Shown here one piece after another: positions 1 through 7,905 of a stretch of DNA of 64,000 nucleotides (its first letter is position 1; every line of letters begins with the position of its first letter). The notes under the pieces are model-generated. The model was not told the origin of the DNA. It made no database searches and saw only the letters and a program-made list of their open reading frames with translations. Origin of the DNA: Methylobacteriaceae bacterium (lineage in GTDB: Bacteria > Pseudomonadota > Alphaproteobacteria > Rhizobiales > Beijerinckiaceae); NCBI GenBank assembly GCA_020638135.1, contig JACKJE010000008.1, positions 1 to 64,000 of the forward strand. The letters run 5' to 3'. A program made the position numbers and the translations under genes.

Positions 1-2
1 CC

Positions 3-521
3 TTCCGCGCCAAGGTGATGGCGCACAAGAAGACGCGGCTGGTCGAACTCGGCAAGCATGCCTCGCTGCATTTCGAGGATGCGCTGACGATGCAATACCA
101 GGTGCAGGAAATGCTGCGGCTGGAGCGCATTTTCGAGCCGGAGCTGATCCAGGAAGAACTCGACGTCTACAATCCCCTGATCCCCGATGGCCTCAACTGG
201 AAGGCGACCTTCATGGTCGAATATCCCGATGTCGAGGAGCGCAAGCGCCAGCTTGCCCGCCTCATCGGCATCGAGACCGCCGTGTGGGTTCAGGTCGCCG
301 ATTTCGCGCGCGTCAAGCCGATCGCCAACGAGGATCTCGACCGGCAGACCGAGGACAAGACGTCCGCCGTGCATTTCCTGCGGTTCGAGCTGACGCCGGA
401 GATGGCGGCCGCCGCCAAGGCGGGAGCTGCGATCCGCATGGGCATCGACCATGCGAACTACCAGGCCGCACTGACGCTCGCGCCCGTCGTGCGCGACGCG
501 CTTGCCGCCGACCTCGCCTGA
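3..521 (+). CDS. DUF3501 family protein, 5' end cut off
   Basis: The frame is open to the window edge, so the start lies upstream; families of this type run about 190-200 residues and roughly 25-30 N-terminal residues are missing. The visible part carries the DUF3501 core: a 'QVQEMLRLER' segment, 'YNPLIPDG' and a 'FLRFELT' strand followed by 'IDHANY' near the C-terminus. The biochemical function of DUF3501 is not established. Family members often sit beside rubrerythrin and heterodisulfide-reductase-like Fe-S genes, but whatever lies upstream here is outside the window. A sulfur-transporter gene follows 135 bases downstream on the same strand. Family assignment is from recognisable motifs; the role is unknown. 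Confidence 0.75.
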   Translation, partial: FRAKVMAHKKTRLVELGKHASLHFEDALTMQYQVQEMLRLERIFEPELIQEELDVYNPLIPDGLNWKATFMVEYPDVEERKRQLARLIGIETAVWVQVADFARVKPIANEDLDRQTEDKTSAVHFLRFELTPEMAAAAKAGAAIRMGIDHANYQAALTLAPVVRDALAADLA

Positions 522-656
522 GCGCCGGGCGCGACGTCCGCCGGGACGACTTGCGCTGCGCCGTTCAAGCCGGCTTAATATCAAGACATCCGAATAAGCC
601 GTTTTGAATTCGGTCGCGGCACAAGCGACGGGCGGGCGGATGCGGGGGAGGACAAG

Positions 657-1748
657 ATGGACGAATTGCGCGCGTTGCTGTCGGAAAACGCGGCCGCCTC
701 GCTGGCGATCGGCGGGCTCGCGATCGGCATTTTCTTCGGCTTCGTCGTGCAGCGCACGAATTTCTGCACGATGGGCGGCATTTCGGACATGCTGACCTTC
801 GGCGATACGCGGCGGTTTCGCGCCTGGGTCTTTGCGACCGCGGTCGCGATCGTCGGCGCGCAGGCGCTGGCCGCCGCCGGCGTCGTCGATCTCGCCAAGT
901 CCATGTACATGTCGGCGACGCTCGATTGGTCCGGCGCATTGATCGGCGGCCTGATGTTCGGCTTCGGCATGTGCTTTGCCGGCGGCTGCGCCAGCCGCAA
1001 TCTGGTGCGCGCGGGCTCGGGCGACCTGCGCTCGCTGTTCGTCGTCATCCTCATGGGCATGGCCGCCTATGCGGCGATCGGCGGGCTGCTCGGCCCGCTG
1101 CGCGCCGATCTGTCGAATGCGACCGCGCTGCGGCTCGACGCCTCCGGCATGGCCAATCAAGGCCTCGACGCGGCGCTCGCCGGCATCGCCAAACTGGCGC
1201 CGGCGACGGCGAGCCGGCTGGTCGGCGCGGCGCTGGCGCTCGCATTGATCGTCTATTGCTTCGCCGACGCGCAATTCCGCGCCTCGCCCGTGCATATCGC
1301 GTCCGGCGCGCTGGTCGGTCTCGCCGTCGTCGCCGGCTGGGCGCTGACGGGACTTGCAGCAGATGAAATGGCGGCGACCGCGACCGCGCCGGTCTCGCTC
1401 ACGTTCACGCGGCCTGCGGGCGATGCGCTCGAATGGATCCAGCGCTTCACCGCGCAGCGCGTGCCGAATTTCGGCGTCGCCTGCGTATTCGGCGTCATAT
1501 TCGGCGCCTTTCTCGGCGCCATCACGTCGGGCCGGTTCAGGCTCGCGACCTTCCAGGATTCGTCCGACACGCTGCGCAACATGTTCGGCGCCGTGCTGAT
1601 GGGGGTCGGCGGCGTAATGGCGCTCGGCTGCACGATCGGCCAGGCGGTGACCGGCGTCTCGACGCTCGCAATCGGCTCGATCATCGCCTTCGTCGCGATC
1701 GTGCTGGGCGGCGTCGTCGGCATCAGGACGATCGAGAACATGGCGTAG
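657..1748 (+). CDS. YeeE/YedE family (TsuA-like) sulfur compound transporter
   Basis: A 363-residue, very hydrophobic inner-membrane protein with about nine to ten predicted membrane spans. It has the cysteine-bearing signatures of the sulphur-transport family: 'RTNFCTMGG' near residue 38, 'CFAGGCASRNLVR' near residue 105 and 'ALGCTIGQAVTG' near residue 322. In characterised members (TsuA of Spirochaeta, E. coli YeeE) these cysteines relay thiosulfate through the membrane. Here the substrate is inferred only as thiosulfate or a related sulfur species. ATG start at 657 follows 'GGGGGAGGAC'. The gene appears monocistronic: a DUF3501 gene lies upstream and a palindromic repeat cluster follows. 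Confidence 0.85.
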   Translation: MDELRALLSENAAASLAIGGLAIGIFFGFVVQRTNFCTMGGISDMLTFGDTRRFRAWVFATAVAIVGAQALAAAGVVDLAKSMYMSATLDWSGALIGGLMFGFGMCFAGGCASRNLVRAGSGDLRSLFVVILMGMAAYAAIGGLLGPLRADLSNATALRLDASGMANQGLDAALAGIAKLAPATASRLVGAALALALIVYCFADAQFRASPVHIASGALVGLAVVAGWALTGLAADEMAATATAPVSLTFTRPAGDALEWIQRFTAQRVPNFGVACVFGVIFGAFLGAITSGRFRLATFQDSSDTLRNMFGAVLMGVGGVMALGCTIGQAVTGVSTLAIGSIIAFVAIVLGGVVGIRTIENMA

Positions 1749-1764
1749 CCGCCGAGAGCCGAAT

Positions 1765-1903
1765 CCTCATCCTGAGAGCCTGGCCGAAAACTCGGACCTT
1801 CATCCTGAGGAGCGCCTGAAAGGCGCGTCTCGAAGGATGGCAAGGCCGATGTCCGCGGCCATGCTTCGAGACGCCCGCTCGCGCGGGCTCCTCAGCATGA
1901 AGG
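1765..1903. repeat. Palindromic intergenic repeat cluster (CTGAGGAGC/GCTCCTCAG family)
   Basis: Two units of the pattern 'CATCCTGAGGAGC' ... 'GCGTCTCGAAGGATG' lie head to head; the second reads 'CATGCTTCGAGACG' ... 'GCTCCTCAGCATG'. Each forms a hairpin with a variable GC core. The left 49 bases recur in inverted orientation at 9436-9487 with about one mismatch. It sits between the convergent transporter and SDR genes, so it may also act as a transcription end. Other copies are at 9167-9487, 45549-45655 and 56108-56209. Confidence 0.8.
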
Positions 1904-1921
1904 CTCTGGAAATGGCGGCGC

Positions 1922-2680
1922 CTACCGGAACTGCACGCCGCCGTCGACGTCGATCACGCTGCCGCTGACATAGGCGACGCGATCCGAGGCCAGCATGGCG
2001 GCGAGCGCGCCGATCTCCTCGGGCTCGGCGGGGCGGCCGAACGGCAGGCCCTGCAGGAATTCCTCCCACCGGCTGTCGTCGCCGTCGCGCTGGCGGGCGC
2101 GCGCCTTGGACAATTCGATGATGCGGTCGGTGCGCGTCGAGGCCGGATTGATGCCGACGACGCGCACCCCGCATTCCGGCGTCTTGCCGCCGAGCGCCTT
2201 GGTGAAGGAAATCAGCGCGGCGTTGCCTGCCGCCCCGCAGACATAGTCCCAGCGCGGCGCGACGCCGGCGAGTCCGATGACATTGACGATGCACCCCGAG
2301 CGCCGCGCCATCATTGCCGGCAGATAGAGCTGCGTCAGGTGGATATAGCCGAAGACCTTGAGGCTCCAGGCGTCGTGCCATTGCTCCATCGAGAGGCCGA
2401 GCAGATTGCCACCGGGTATGGCGCCGGCGTTGTTGATGAGAATGTCGGGCGCGTGGACGGCGGCTGCGAGTTTGACGCGCTGCTCCTGGTTCGACAGGTC
2501 GGCGGCGAAGACCTGCGCCTGCGAACCGACCTCTTTCTGCGCCTGCGCGAGCCGCGCCGCGTCGCGCGCGACCAGCGTCACCGTGCAGCCTTCCGCCGCG
2601 AGCGCCTTGGCGCAGGCGAGCCCGATGCCTTTCGACGCGCCCGTTACGAGCGCATGCCTGCCCTGCAATCCGAGATCCAT
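1922..2680 (-). CDS. SDR family oxidoreductase lacking canonical catalytic residues
   Basis: A 252-residue Rossmann-fold protein with the nucleotide-binding 'TGASKGIG' near residues 13-20 and 'NNAG' at residues 83-86. ATG at 2680 is chosen because 'GGGAGGAACGGAG' precedes it. The segment that should carry catalytic Ser and Tyr-x3-Lys reads 'IVNVIGLAGV' and 'YVCGAAGNAAL': Tyr146 exists but no Lys follows four residues later, and no Ser sits at the expected place. I know of a subgroup of SDRs with this 'CGxAGNAAL' pattern, usually annotated only as SDR. Cofactor binding looks intact; substrate and reaction are unknown. It is divergent from the small gene at 2760. Confidence 0.8.
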   Translation of the reverse strand: MDLGLQGRHALVTGASKGIGLACAKALAAEGCTVTLVARDAARLAQAQKEVGSQAQVFAADLSNQEQRVKLAAAVHAPDILINNAGAIPGGNLLGLSMEQWHDAWSLKVFGYIHLTQLYLPAMMARRSGCIVNVIGLAGVAPRWDYVCGAAGNAALISFTKALGGKTPECGVRVVGINPASTRTDRIIELSKARARQRDGDDSRWEEFLQGLPFGRPAEPEEIGALAAMLASDRVAYVSGSVIDVDGGVQFR

Positions 2681-2759
2681 CTCCGTTCCTCCCGAGGCCT
2701 TGCGCCCATTGTCGCCGGGCGCCACGATTTTTCAATTCACGGATTTGGGAGAACGACGG

Positions 2760-3068
2760 ATGGTCCTGATCGAATTCGCCATGGCGCCGCGCGGGGTAGG
2801 CGACAGCCTCAGCGCGCATGTCGCGCGCATCCTCGACGTGATCGACCGCTCGGGGCTTTCGTGTCAACTCACGCCGATGGGCACGATCCTGGAGGGCGAG
2901 TGGGACGAGGCGATGGCGGTCGTCAACGCCTGTTTCAAGGTGCTGGAAAAGGATTGCCCGCGCGTCGGCCTGACGCTCAAGGCCGACTGGAAGCCCGGCA
3001 AGGGGTCGCGGCTGAAGAGCAAGGTCGAGAATGTCGAGAAGCAGATCGGGCGCAAGTTGAGGACGTAG
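2760..3068 (+). CDS. MTH1187 family thiamine-binding-like protein
   Basis: A 102-residue soluble protein of the MTH1187/YkoF-like (DUF77) family, recognised by 'MVLIEFAMAPRGVGDSLS' at the start and 'LTPMGTILEGEWDEAM' around residues 37-52. Family members form ferredoxin-fold dimers or tetramers, and some bind thiamine or hydroxymethylpyrimidine at the interface, but most are uncharacterised. Start ATG follows 'GGGAGAACGACGG'. It is divergent from the SDR at 1922-2680 and convergent with the dehydrogenase at 3098-3970. There is no thiamine biosynthesis gene nearby, so the ligand is not supported by context. Confidence 0.8.
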   Translation: MVLIEFAMAPRGVGDSLSAHVARILDVIDRSGLSCQLTPMGTILEGEWDEAMAVVNACFKVLEKDCPRVGLTLKADWKPGKGSRLKSKVENVEKQIGRKLRT

Positions 3069-3097
3069 CGACGACGTTGCTTGCGACTCTCTCCGTG

Positions 3098-3970
3098 CTA
3101 CCCCTTCAAATCGCCGAAGGCCCTCGTCACCTGGCTGTCGTCCTCGGGGCCGAGGCCCGCGGCCGAGGCCTGTTTGAATTTCTCGTGGGCGGCCGCGGCC
3201 AGCGGCGTGTCGGCGCCGCATGCGGCGCCGGTCTCCAGCACGATGCCGAGATCCTTGACGAAAATGTCGACGGCGCTCGTCACCCGCGGATGGTCATTGA
3301 GCATGCGCGGGCCGCGGTCGCGCAACATCCAGCTCGACGCCGCCGAACCGGAGACGATGTCGAGGATCTGGCTGACGTCGACGCCGAGCCGTCGCGCCAG
3401 CGCCATGGCTTCGCCGGCGGCGGCCAGATGCACGCCGCATAGCAACTGGTTGATCGCCTTGGCCGTCGAGCCCGCGCCCGGTCGATCGCCGACGCGCGCG
3501 ACCTTCGAGCCCATGGCCTCCAGAGCGTCCCTGGCTTGTGAAAAATCCGTGTCCGAGGCGCCGACCATGATGGTGAGCGCGCCCGCCGTCGCGCCGACGA
3601 CGCCGCCCGACACGGGCGCGTCGATAAAGCCGAAGCCCGCCGCGCGCACACGGTCCGCCAGCGCCTGCGCCTTGGCCGGCGGGCAGGTCGCCATCACCAT
3701 GACGACCGCGCCGGGCGCAAGGCGCGCGATGGCGTTGGAATCGAACAGGACGGATTCCGCCTGCGCAGCGTTCACCACCATGAGAATCGCAATGTCGGCG
3801 CCGGCCAGCGCGTCGCCCACGTTGTCGGCCGCCCTGCCGCCGGCCGCGGCCAGTTCCTGCGCGGCGCCGGCGCGCAGATCGTAGCCCGTCACCGCGAAGC
3901 CCTTGGCGACGAGAACCTTGGCCATGGGCAGTCCCATGGAGCCGAGCCCGACAAATCCGATGCGCGTCAT
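3098..3970 (-). CDS. NAD(P)-dependent beta-hydroxyacid dehydrogenase (3-hydroxyisobutyrate dehydrogenase family)
   Basis: A 290-residue enzyme with the full beta-hydroxyacid dehydrogenase architecture: N-terminal Rossmann motif 'GLGSMGLPMA' at residues 7-16, substrate loop 'DAPVSGG' with 'GALTIMVGA', and the catalytic-lysine segment 'GSTAKAINQLL' near residue 170. It would oxidise a 3-hydroxyacid such as 3-hydroxyisobutyrate, tartronate semialdehyde (reverse) or a tetronate; the sequence alone does not decide. ATG at 3970 is preceded by 'ACGGGAGGATGC'. An SDR gene starts divergently 155 bases away. The four-carbon-acid kinase otnK at 59.7 kb could share a pathway with such a dehydrogenase, but that is speculation. 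Confidence 0.85.
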   Translation of the reverse strand: MTRIGFVGLGSMGLPMAKVLVAKGFAVTGYDLRAGAAQELAAAGGRAADNVGDALAGADIAILMVVNAAQAESVLFDSNAIARLAPGAVVMVMATCPPAKAQALADRVRAAGFGFIDAPVSGGVVGATAGALTIMVGASDTDFSQARDALEAMGSKVARVGDRPGAGSTAKAINQLLCGVHLAAAGEAMALARRLGVDVSQILDIVSGSAASSWMLRDRGPRMLNDHPRVTSAVDIFVKDLGIVLETGAACGADTPLAAAAHEKFKQASAAGLGPEDDSQVTRAFGDLKG

Positions 3971-4125
3971 GCATCCTCCCGTTTTGTTGCGACAATGAGC
4001 AGCGCGCGTGCGGCCTGCAAGCGAAAATACGGGCGCGCGACGCATGTCCGTCTTGCGTGTGAAGACTGGCGCGAGGCCCATGCGCTGGCTTAGTCTCGCA
4101 GCCGAGCAAACGGAGAGCGAACGCA

Positions 4126-5094
4126 ATGAAGGATTTCGCGGGCAGGATCGCGGTCGTGACCGGCGGCGGCACGGGCATGGGGCGCGAACTCGTGCGCCAG
4201 CTCGTCGCCGAGGGATGTCACGTCGCCATGTGCGATGTCGCCGCCGACACGATGGCTGAGACGCAGGCGCTGTGCGCGGCCGACGGGCTGCCGCAGGGCC
4301 TGCGCGTGACCGCGCATCTCGCCGACGTGTCGGACGAGGCGCAGATGCAGCGCTTCCGCGACGAGGTCAGCGCGCAACACCAGACGGAATGCGTGCATCT
4401 CCTGTTCAACAATGCGGGCGTCGGCGGCGGCGGCAGCCTGTTCACCAATTCGCGCGCGCAATGGGAGCGCACATTCAACATCTGCTGGGGCGGCGTTTAT
4501 TTCGGCGTGCTGTCCTTCCTGCCGATGATGATGAAGGCGGATGCGGCTCACATCGTCAACACGTCCTCGGTCAATGGCTTCTGGGCCTCGATCGGGCCGG
4601 AGACCTCGCACACCGCCTACAGCGCGGCGAAATTCGCGGTGAAGGGCTTTACCGAAGCCCTGATGACCGACCTGCGCCTGAACGCGCCACACATCAAGTG
4701 TTCGGTCGTTATGCCCGGCCATATCGGCACATCGATCATCTTCAATTCGCGCCGGGTTCACAACAATGGCGTCGACGGCGCAATTAGCGCGGCCGAGCTG
4801 AAGAATATCCGCTCGCGCCTCGCGCGCATGGGCGTGAATGTCGACGCGATGAACGATGAGCAGGTGGCGCAGGCCGGCGCGATGATCGCGGCGGCCTTCC
4901 GCGACAATGCGCCGATGAGCGCGGCGGAGGCGGCCAAGGTCATTCTCGACGGCGTGCGCGACGAACGCTGGCGTATTCTGGTCGGCGCCGACGCCGAGGA
5001 ACTCGACCGTCGTGTGCGCGCCGACCCCGAGAACGCCTATTCCAGGGAGTTCTACGACAAGTTCAATTCGGAGATCGGCTGGCGGCTCGGCTAG
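4126..5094 (+). CDS. SDR family NAD(P)-dependent oxidoreductase
   Basis: A 322-residue short-chain dehydrogenase. Cofactor motif 'TGGGTGMG' lies at residues 11-18, 'NNAGVGGGG' near residue 98, and the catalytic set is intact: Ser in 'IVNTSSVNG' and Tyr-x3-Lys in 'YSAAKFAVKGF'. It is about 70 residues longer than a classical SDR; the extra part is a C-terminal helical extension ('IRSRLARMGVNVDAMNDEQ' onward) of the kind seen in SDRs associated with ketone or steroid-like substrates. Start ATG follows 'GGAGAGCGAACGCA'. A PEBP gene follows 29 bases downstream on the same strand and may be co-transcribed. Substrate unknown. Confidence 0.85.
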   Translation: MKDFAGRIAVVTGGGTGMGRELVRQLVAEGCHVAMCDVAADTMAETQALCAADGLPQGLRVTAHLADVSDEAQMQRFRDEVSAQHQTECVHLLFNNAGVGGGGSLFTNSRAQWERTFNICWGGVYFGVLSFLPMMMKADAAHIVNTSSVNGFWASIGPETSHTAYSAAKFAVKGFTEALMTDLRLNAPHIKCSVVMPGHIGTSIIFNSRRVHNNGVDGAISAAELKNIRSRLARMGVNVDAMNDEQVAQAGAMIAAAFRDNAPMSAAEAAKVILDGVRDERWRILVGADAEELDRRVRADPENAYSREFYDKFNSEIGWRLG

Positions 5095-5123
5095 GTCAGC
5101 CAGCGCAACAAAGGGAGGCGTCG

Positions 5124-5624
5124 ATGACGTTCAAGGCGACAAGCGACAGTTTCAAGGATGGCGATTATCTCGGGATGGATCACATCCTCAGCCAGGACTT
5201 CGGTTTCGGCTGCGCGGGCGGCAACAAGAGCCCGCATCTGAAATGGGCGGGCGCTCCGGAGGGAACCAAGAGTTTCGCGATCACTTGCTATGATCCTGAC
5301 GCGCCGACCGGCTCCGGCTTCTGGCACTGGCTCGTCGTGAACATTCCCGCCAATGTCACTGAACTGGCGCTCGACGCCGGCAATCCGAAGGCGCCGAAAC
5401 TGCCCGCCGGCGCCCTGCAGACGCGCACCGATTTCGGCGCGCCCGGCTATGGCGGCCCGTGCCCGCCGCAGGGCGATCATCCGCATCGCTATCTCTTCAC
5501 CGTCTTTGCCGTCGGCGCCGAGACATTGCCGGTCGGCGCCGACACGTCCGCGGCGGTCGTCGGCTTCAATCTGCATTTCGCCACACTCGCCAAAGCGTCG
5601 ATCATGGGACTGTTCAAGCGTTGA
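5124..5624 (+). CDS. YbhB/YbcL family PEBP (Raf kinase inhibitor-like) protein
   Basis: A 166-residue cytosolic protein of the phosphatidylethanolamine-binding protein fold. Signatures are 'ITCYDPDAPTGSGFWHW' near residue 53 (the DPDxP and anion-pocket His segment) and 'GPCPPQGDHPHRYLFTVFA' near residue 111. Length matches bacterial YbhB (about 160). Bacterial members bind small anions or ligands, and no enzyme activity is established. Start ATG follows 'AAAGGGAGGCGTCG', a strong ribosome site. It probably shares a transcript with the SDR gene just upstream. Confidence 0.9.
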   Translation: MTFKATSDSFKDGDYLGMDHILSQDFGFGCAGGNKSPHLKWAGAPEGTKSFAITCYDPDAPTGSGFWHWLVVNIPANVTELALDAGNPKAPKLPAGALQTRTDFGAPGYGGPCPPQGDHPHRYLFTVFAVGAETLPVGADTSAAVVGFNLHFATLAKASIMGLFKR

Positions 5625-5626
5625 AC

Positions 5627-5678
5627 AAAAGGCGCGCGCGATAGCGTGAACGATCTGTTGCGCGCGCTTTCTCGTTTT
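5627..5678 (+). terminator. Possible rho-independent terminator after the PEBP gene
   Basis: Three bases past the stop codon an arm 'AAGGCGCGCG' (5629-5638) can pair with 'CGCGCGCTTT' (5661-5670) across a 22-base loop; 'CTCGTTTT' follows. The stem is strong but the loop is long and the T tract interrupted, so this is a moderate call. The rest of the gap to 5885 holds no gene I can support. Confidence 0.4.
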
Positions 5679-5884
5679 GAATCGTATTGTCCTCGAGGCG
5701 AGGCTGCGCGGCGGAAAGCGCGTGCGATATGAGGGGACTAGCGCGGGTTTCGGAGGGGCGCTGAATCTGGCAACCATTTGACGAAAAATGCGTTTTTCAT
5801 CGCTTTTCTTGCCTGCGATTAATTACGGCGTAACTGCGGCCTGCCACCGTTACGACAGTTTTCAACGGTCAGTGGACAAGCGAT

Positions 5885-7825
5885 ATGGGGCGCGGCGCCG
5901 ACAGGCGGGGCAAGAAGCTCCCGGCGATTTCGAACGACGATTATTCCGAGGCGACGTTGGCGCGCATCCGCGCCGAGCAGCTCTACGCGATCGCCCGCTT
6001 CACGCCGGCTATCCTGGTCGTCAATATCTGGAACGTCCTGGTGCTCGTCGCGGCGCTGTACGGCACGCCGAAGGAAACGGCGGCGCTCGGATGGGCCTTC
6101 GCCGTCTGCTCGGTCTCCGCCTATCTGTATCTGCGCGGCGTCGCTGCGCGCGAGCGTCGGCTGTCGCGCGCCTCGCGCGCCGTCACGCGCAACATCGTGA
6201 CCGGCGCCGCCGTGGTCGGCGGCCTGTGGTGCCTGGCGCCGCTGATGTTCATCGATCATCTGGCTGGCGGCGCGATGCTGATCATCGTGTGCATGTGCTG
6301 CGGCATCATGTGCGCTGGCGCGCTCGTGCTCGCCTCGATGCCGGAAGCCGTATTCGCCTTCGTCGCGCCGGTGCTCGTGGGCTCGCTGGTCGCGATCGAT
6401 CGCAGCGATCTCGTCGGGCAGTATCACATTTCCCTGCTGTTCGTGATCTACGCCTGCGTGCTCGTGCTCGCGTCGCTGAGCTACTACAAGCAGATGGGCG
6501 CGCGGTTGCTGAAGCAGATCGACGCGGAGAACGCGGCGCGGCTCGATGTCCTGACCCGGCTGCCCAATGCGCTCGCGTTTCACGAGTTCCTGGATCGCGC
6601 GCTGGCGCGTTGTACGGAATATCGCGAGCAGGCGGCGGTGCTCTATCTCGATCTCGACGGGTTCAAGCCAGTCAACGATCGCTACGGCCATGCCGCTGGC
6701 GACGAGATTCTGCTGCAGGTGGCGCGCCGGCTGGAGGAAACGGTGCGCAAGACCGACTTTGTCGCGCGTCTCGGCGGCGACGAATTCGCCGTCACGCTGG
6801 TCGATGTCGGCGGCCCCATTCATGTGATGGCTTTCGTCGAGCGTCTGCAGCGCGCATTCGCGGCGCCGTTCAGCGCGGCCGGGCTTCCGCAGGAGATCGG
6901 ACTTTCGATCGGCATCGCGCTTGCGCCCTCCGACGGTCTCGAATCGAACGTGCTTGTCGTCAAGGCCGACAATGCGCTCTACCAGGCCAAGGCGGCCGGC
7001 GGCGGCACGAGCCGCTTCTTCGATCAGAAACACGCGCAGGCCGTGCAGGAGCGCCGCGACCTCGAAGCCGACCTCCGCGCGGCGATCGAGCGCAGCGAAC
7101 TCGAACTCGCGCTGCAGCCGATCGTGGAGATCGCGACGGGCCGCATCATCGGTTGCGAGGCGCTCGCGCGCTGGCGTCACCCGACCCGCGGTTCGATCTC
7201 GCCGGATGAATTCATCCCGATGGCCGAGCGGACGGGGCTGATCCACGAGCTGGGCATGTGGATCGTGCGCGACGCTTGCCGCGTGGCGAAACTGATGCCG
7301 GAGGACGCGCCGGTTTCGGTCAACGTGTCGGTCGCGCAATTGCGCAGCGCCTCGATGACGATGGAAATGCTGGCGATCATCGAGGAATTCGGCCTGACGC
7401 CCGATCGGATCGAAATCGAGATCACGGAATCGCTGCTGATCACGCGCGACGATCCGGCAATCGACACGGCGCACGAATTGTCGCGGGCCGGCTTCCCGAT
7501 CGCGCTCGACGATTTCGGCACCGGCTACGCGTCGCTCAATTATCTGCGCAAACTGCCGCTCAACCGGGTCAAGATCGACCGGGAATTCACGCGCGACAGT
7601 ATCGATCACCCGGATTGCGCGGCGATCATCATTTCGGTCGTGCAGCTCGCGCGCACGCTCGGCCTCGATGTGACGGCCGAAGGCGTGGAGACCGAAGAGC
7701 AGCTCGCTTTCCTGCGGTCGATCGGCTGCGGGGCGGCGCAGGGCTACCTGATTTCGCGGCCGGTCGCCGAGACCGAACTGGCGAACCTGTTCGCGCAGGA
7801 AACGTCCAAGGTGCTCGCGGCCTGA
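5885..7825 (+). CDS. Membrane-anchored GGDEF-EAL protein (diguanylate cyclase/c-di-GMP phosphodiesterase)
   Basis: A 646-residue signalling protein. Residues about 35-205 hold five to six membrane spans without a recognised sensor name. A GGDEF domain follows with an intact 'RLGGDEF' active site near residue 297 and an inhibitory RxxD ('RKTD') five residues before it. The C-terminal EAL domain keeps the catalytic set: 'EALARW' near residue 425, 'VNVS', 'EITES', 'DDFGTGYASL', 'VKIDREF', 'AEGVET' and 'AQGY'. Both domains therefore look competent to make and degrade c-di-GMP; the net activity cannot be predicted. It is flanked by a 260-base gap upstream and an acyl-CoA dehydrogenase 80 bases downstream. 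Confidence 0.93.
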   Translation: MGRGADRRGKKLPAISNDDYSEATLARIRAEQLYAIARFTPAILVVNIWNVLVLVAALYGTPKETAALGWAFAVCSVSAYLYLRGVAARERRLSRASRAVTRNIVTGAAVVGGLWCLAPLMFIDHLAGGAMLIIVCMCCGIMCAGALVLASMPEAVFAFVAPVLVGSLVAIDRSDLVGQYHISLLFVIYACVLVLASLSYYKQMGARLLKQIDAENAARLDVLTRLPNALAFHEFLDRALARCTEYREQAAVLYLDLDGFKPVNDRYGHAAGDEILLQVARRLEETVRKTDFVARLGGDEFAVTLVDVGGPIHVMAFVERLQRAFAAPFSAAGLPQEIGLSIGIALAPSDGLESNVLVVKADNALYQAKAAGGGTSRFFDQKHAQAVQERRDLEADLRAAIERSELELALQPIVEIATGRIIGCEALARWRHPTRGSISPDEFIPMAERTGLIHELGMWIVRDACRVAKLMPEDAPVSVNVSVAQLRSASMTMEMLAIIEEFGLTPDRIEIEITESLLITRDDPAIDTAHELSRAGFPIALDDFGTGYASLNYLRKLPLNRVKIDREFTRDSIDHPDCAAIIISVVQLARTLGLDVTAEGVETEEQLAFLRSIGCGAAQGYLISRPVAETELANLFAQETSKVLAA

Positions 7826-7905
7826 GGCTTGCGGGCCGCGCGCCCGAGGCTCTACCTTCGTTCCGTTGACGCTGGACGTTCGCCCAGCGCGTGGGAACGG
7901 ACTGA

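Noticed and set aside
5788..7209. Long plus-strand frame overlapping the GGDEF-EAL gene
   Set aside because: Arg/Ala-rich translation without domains; it is the out-of-phase reading of the GGDEF-EAL gene in GC-rich DNA.
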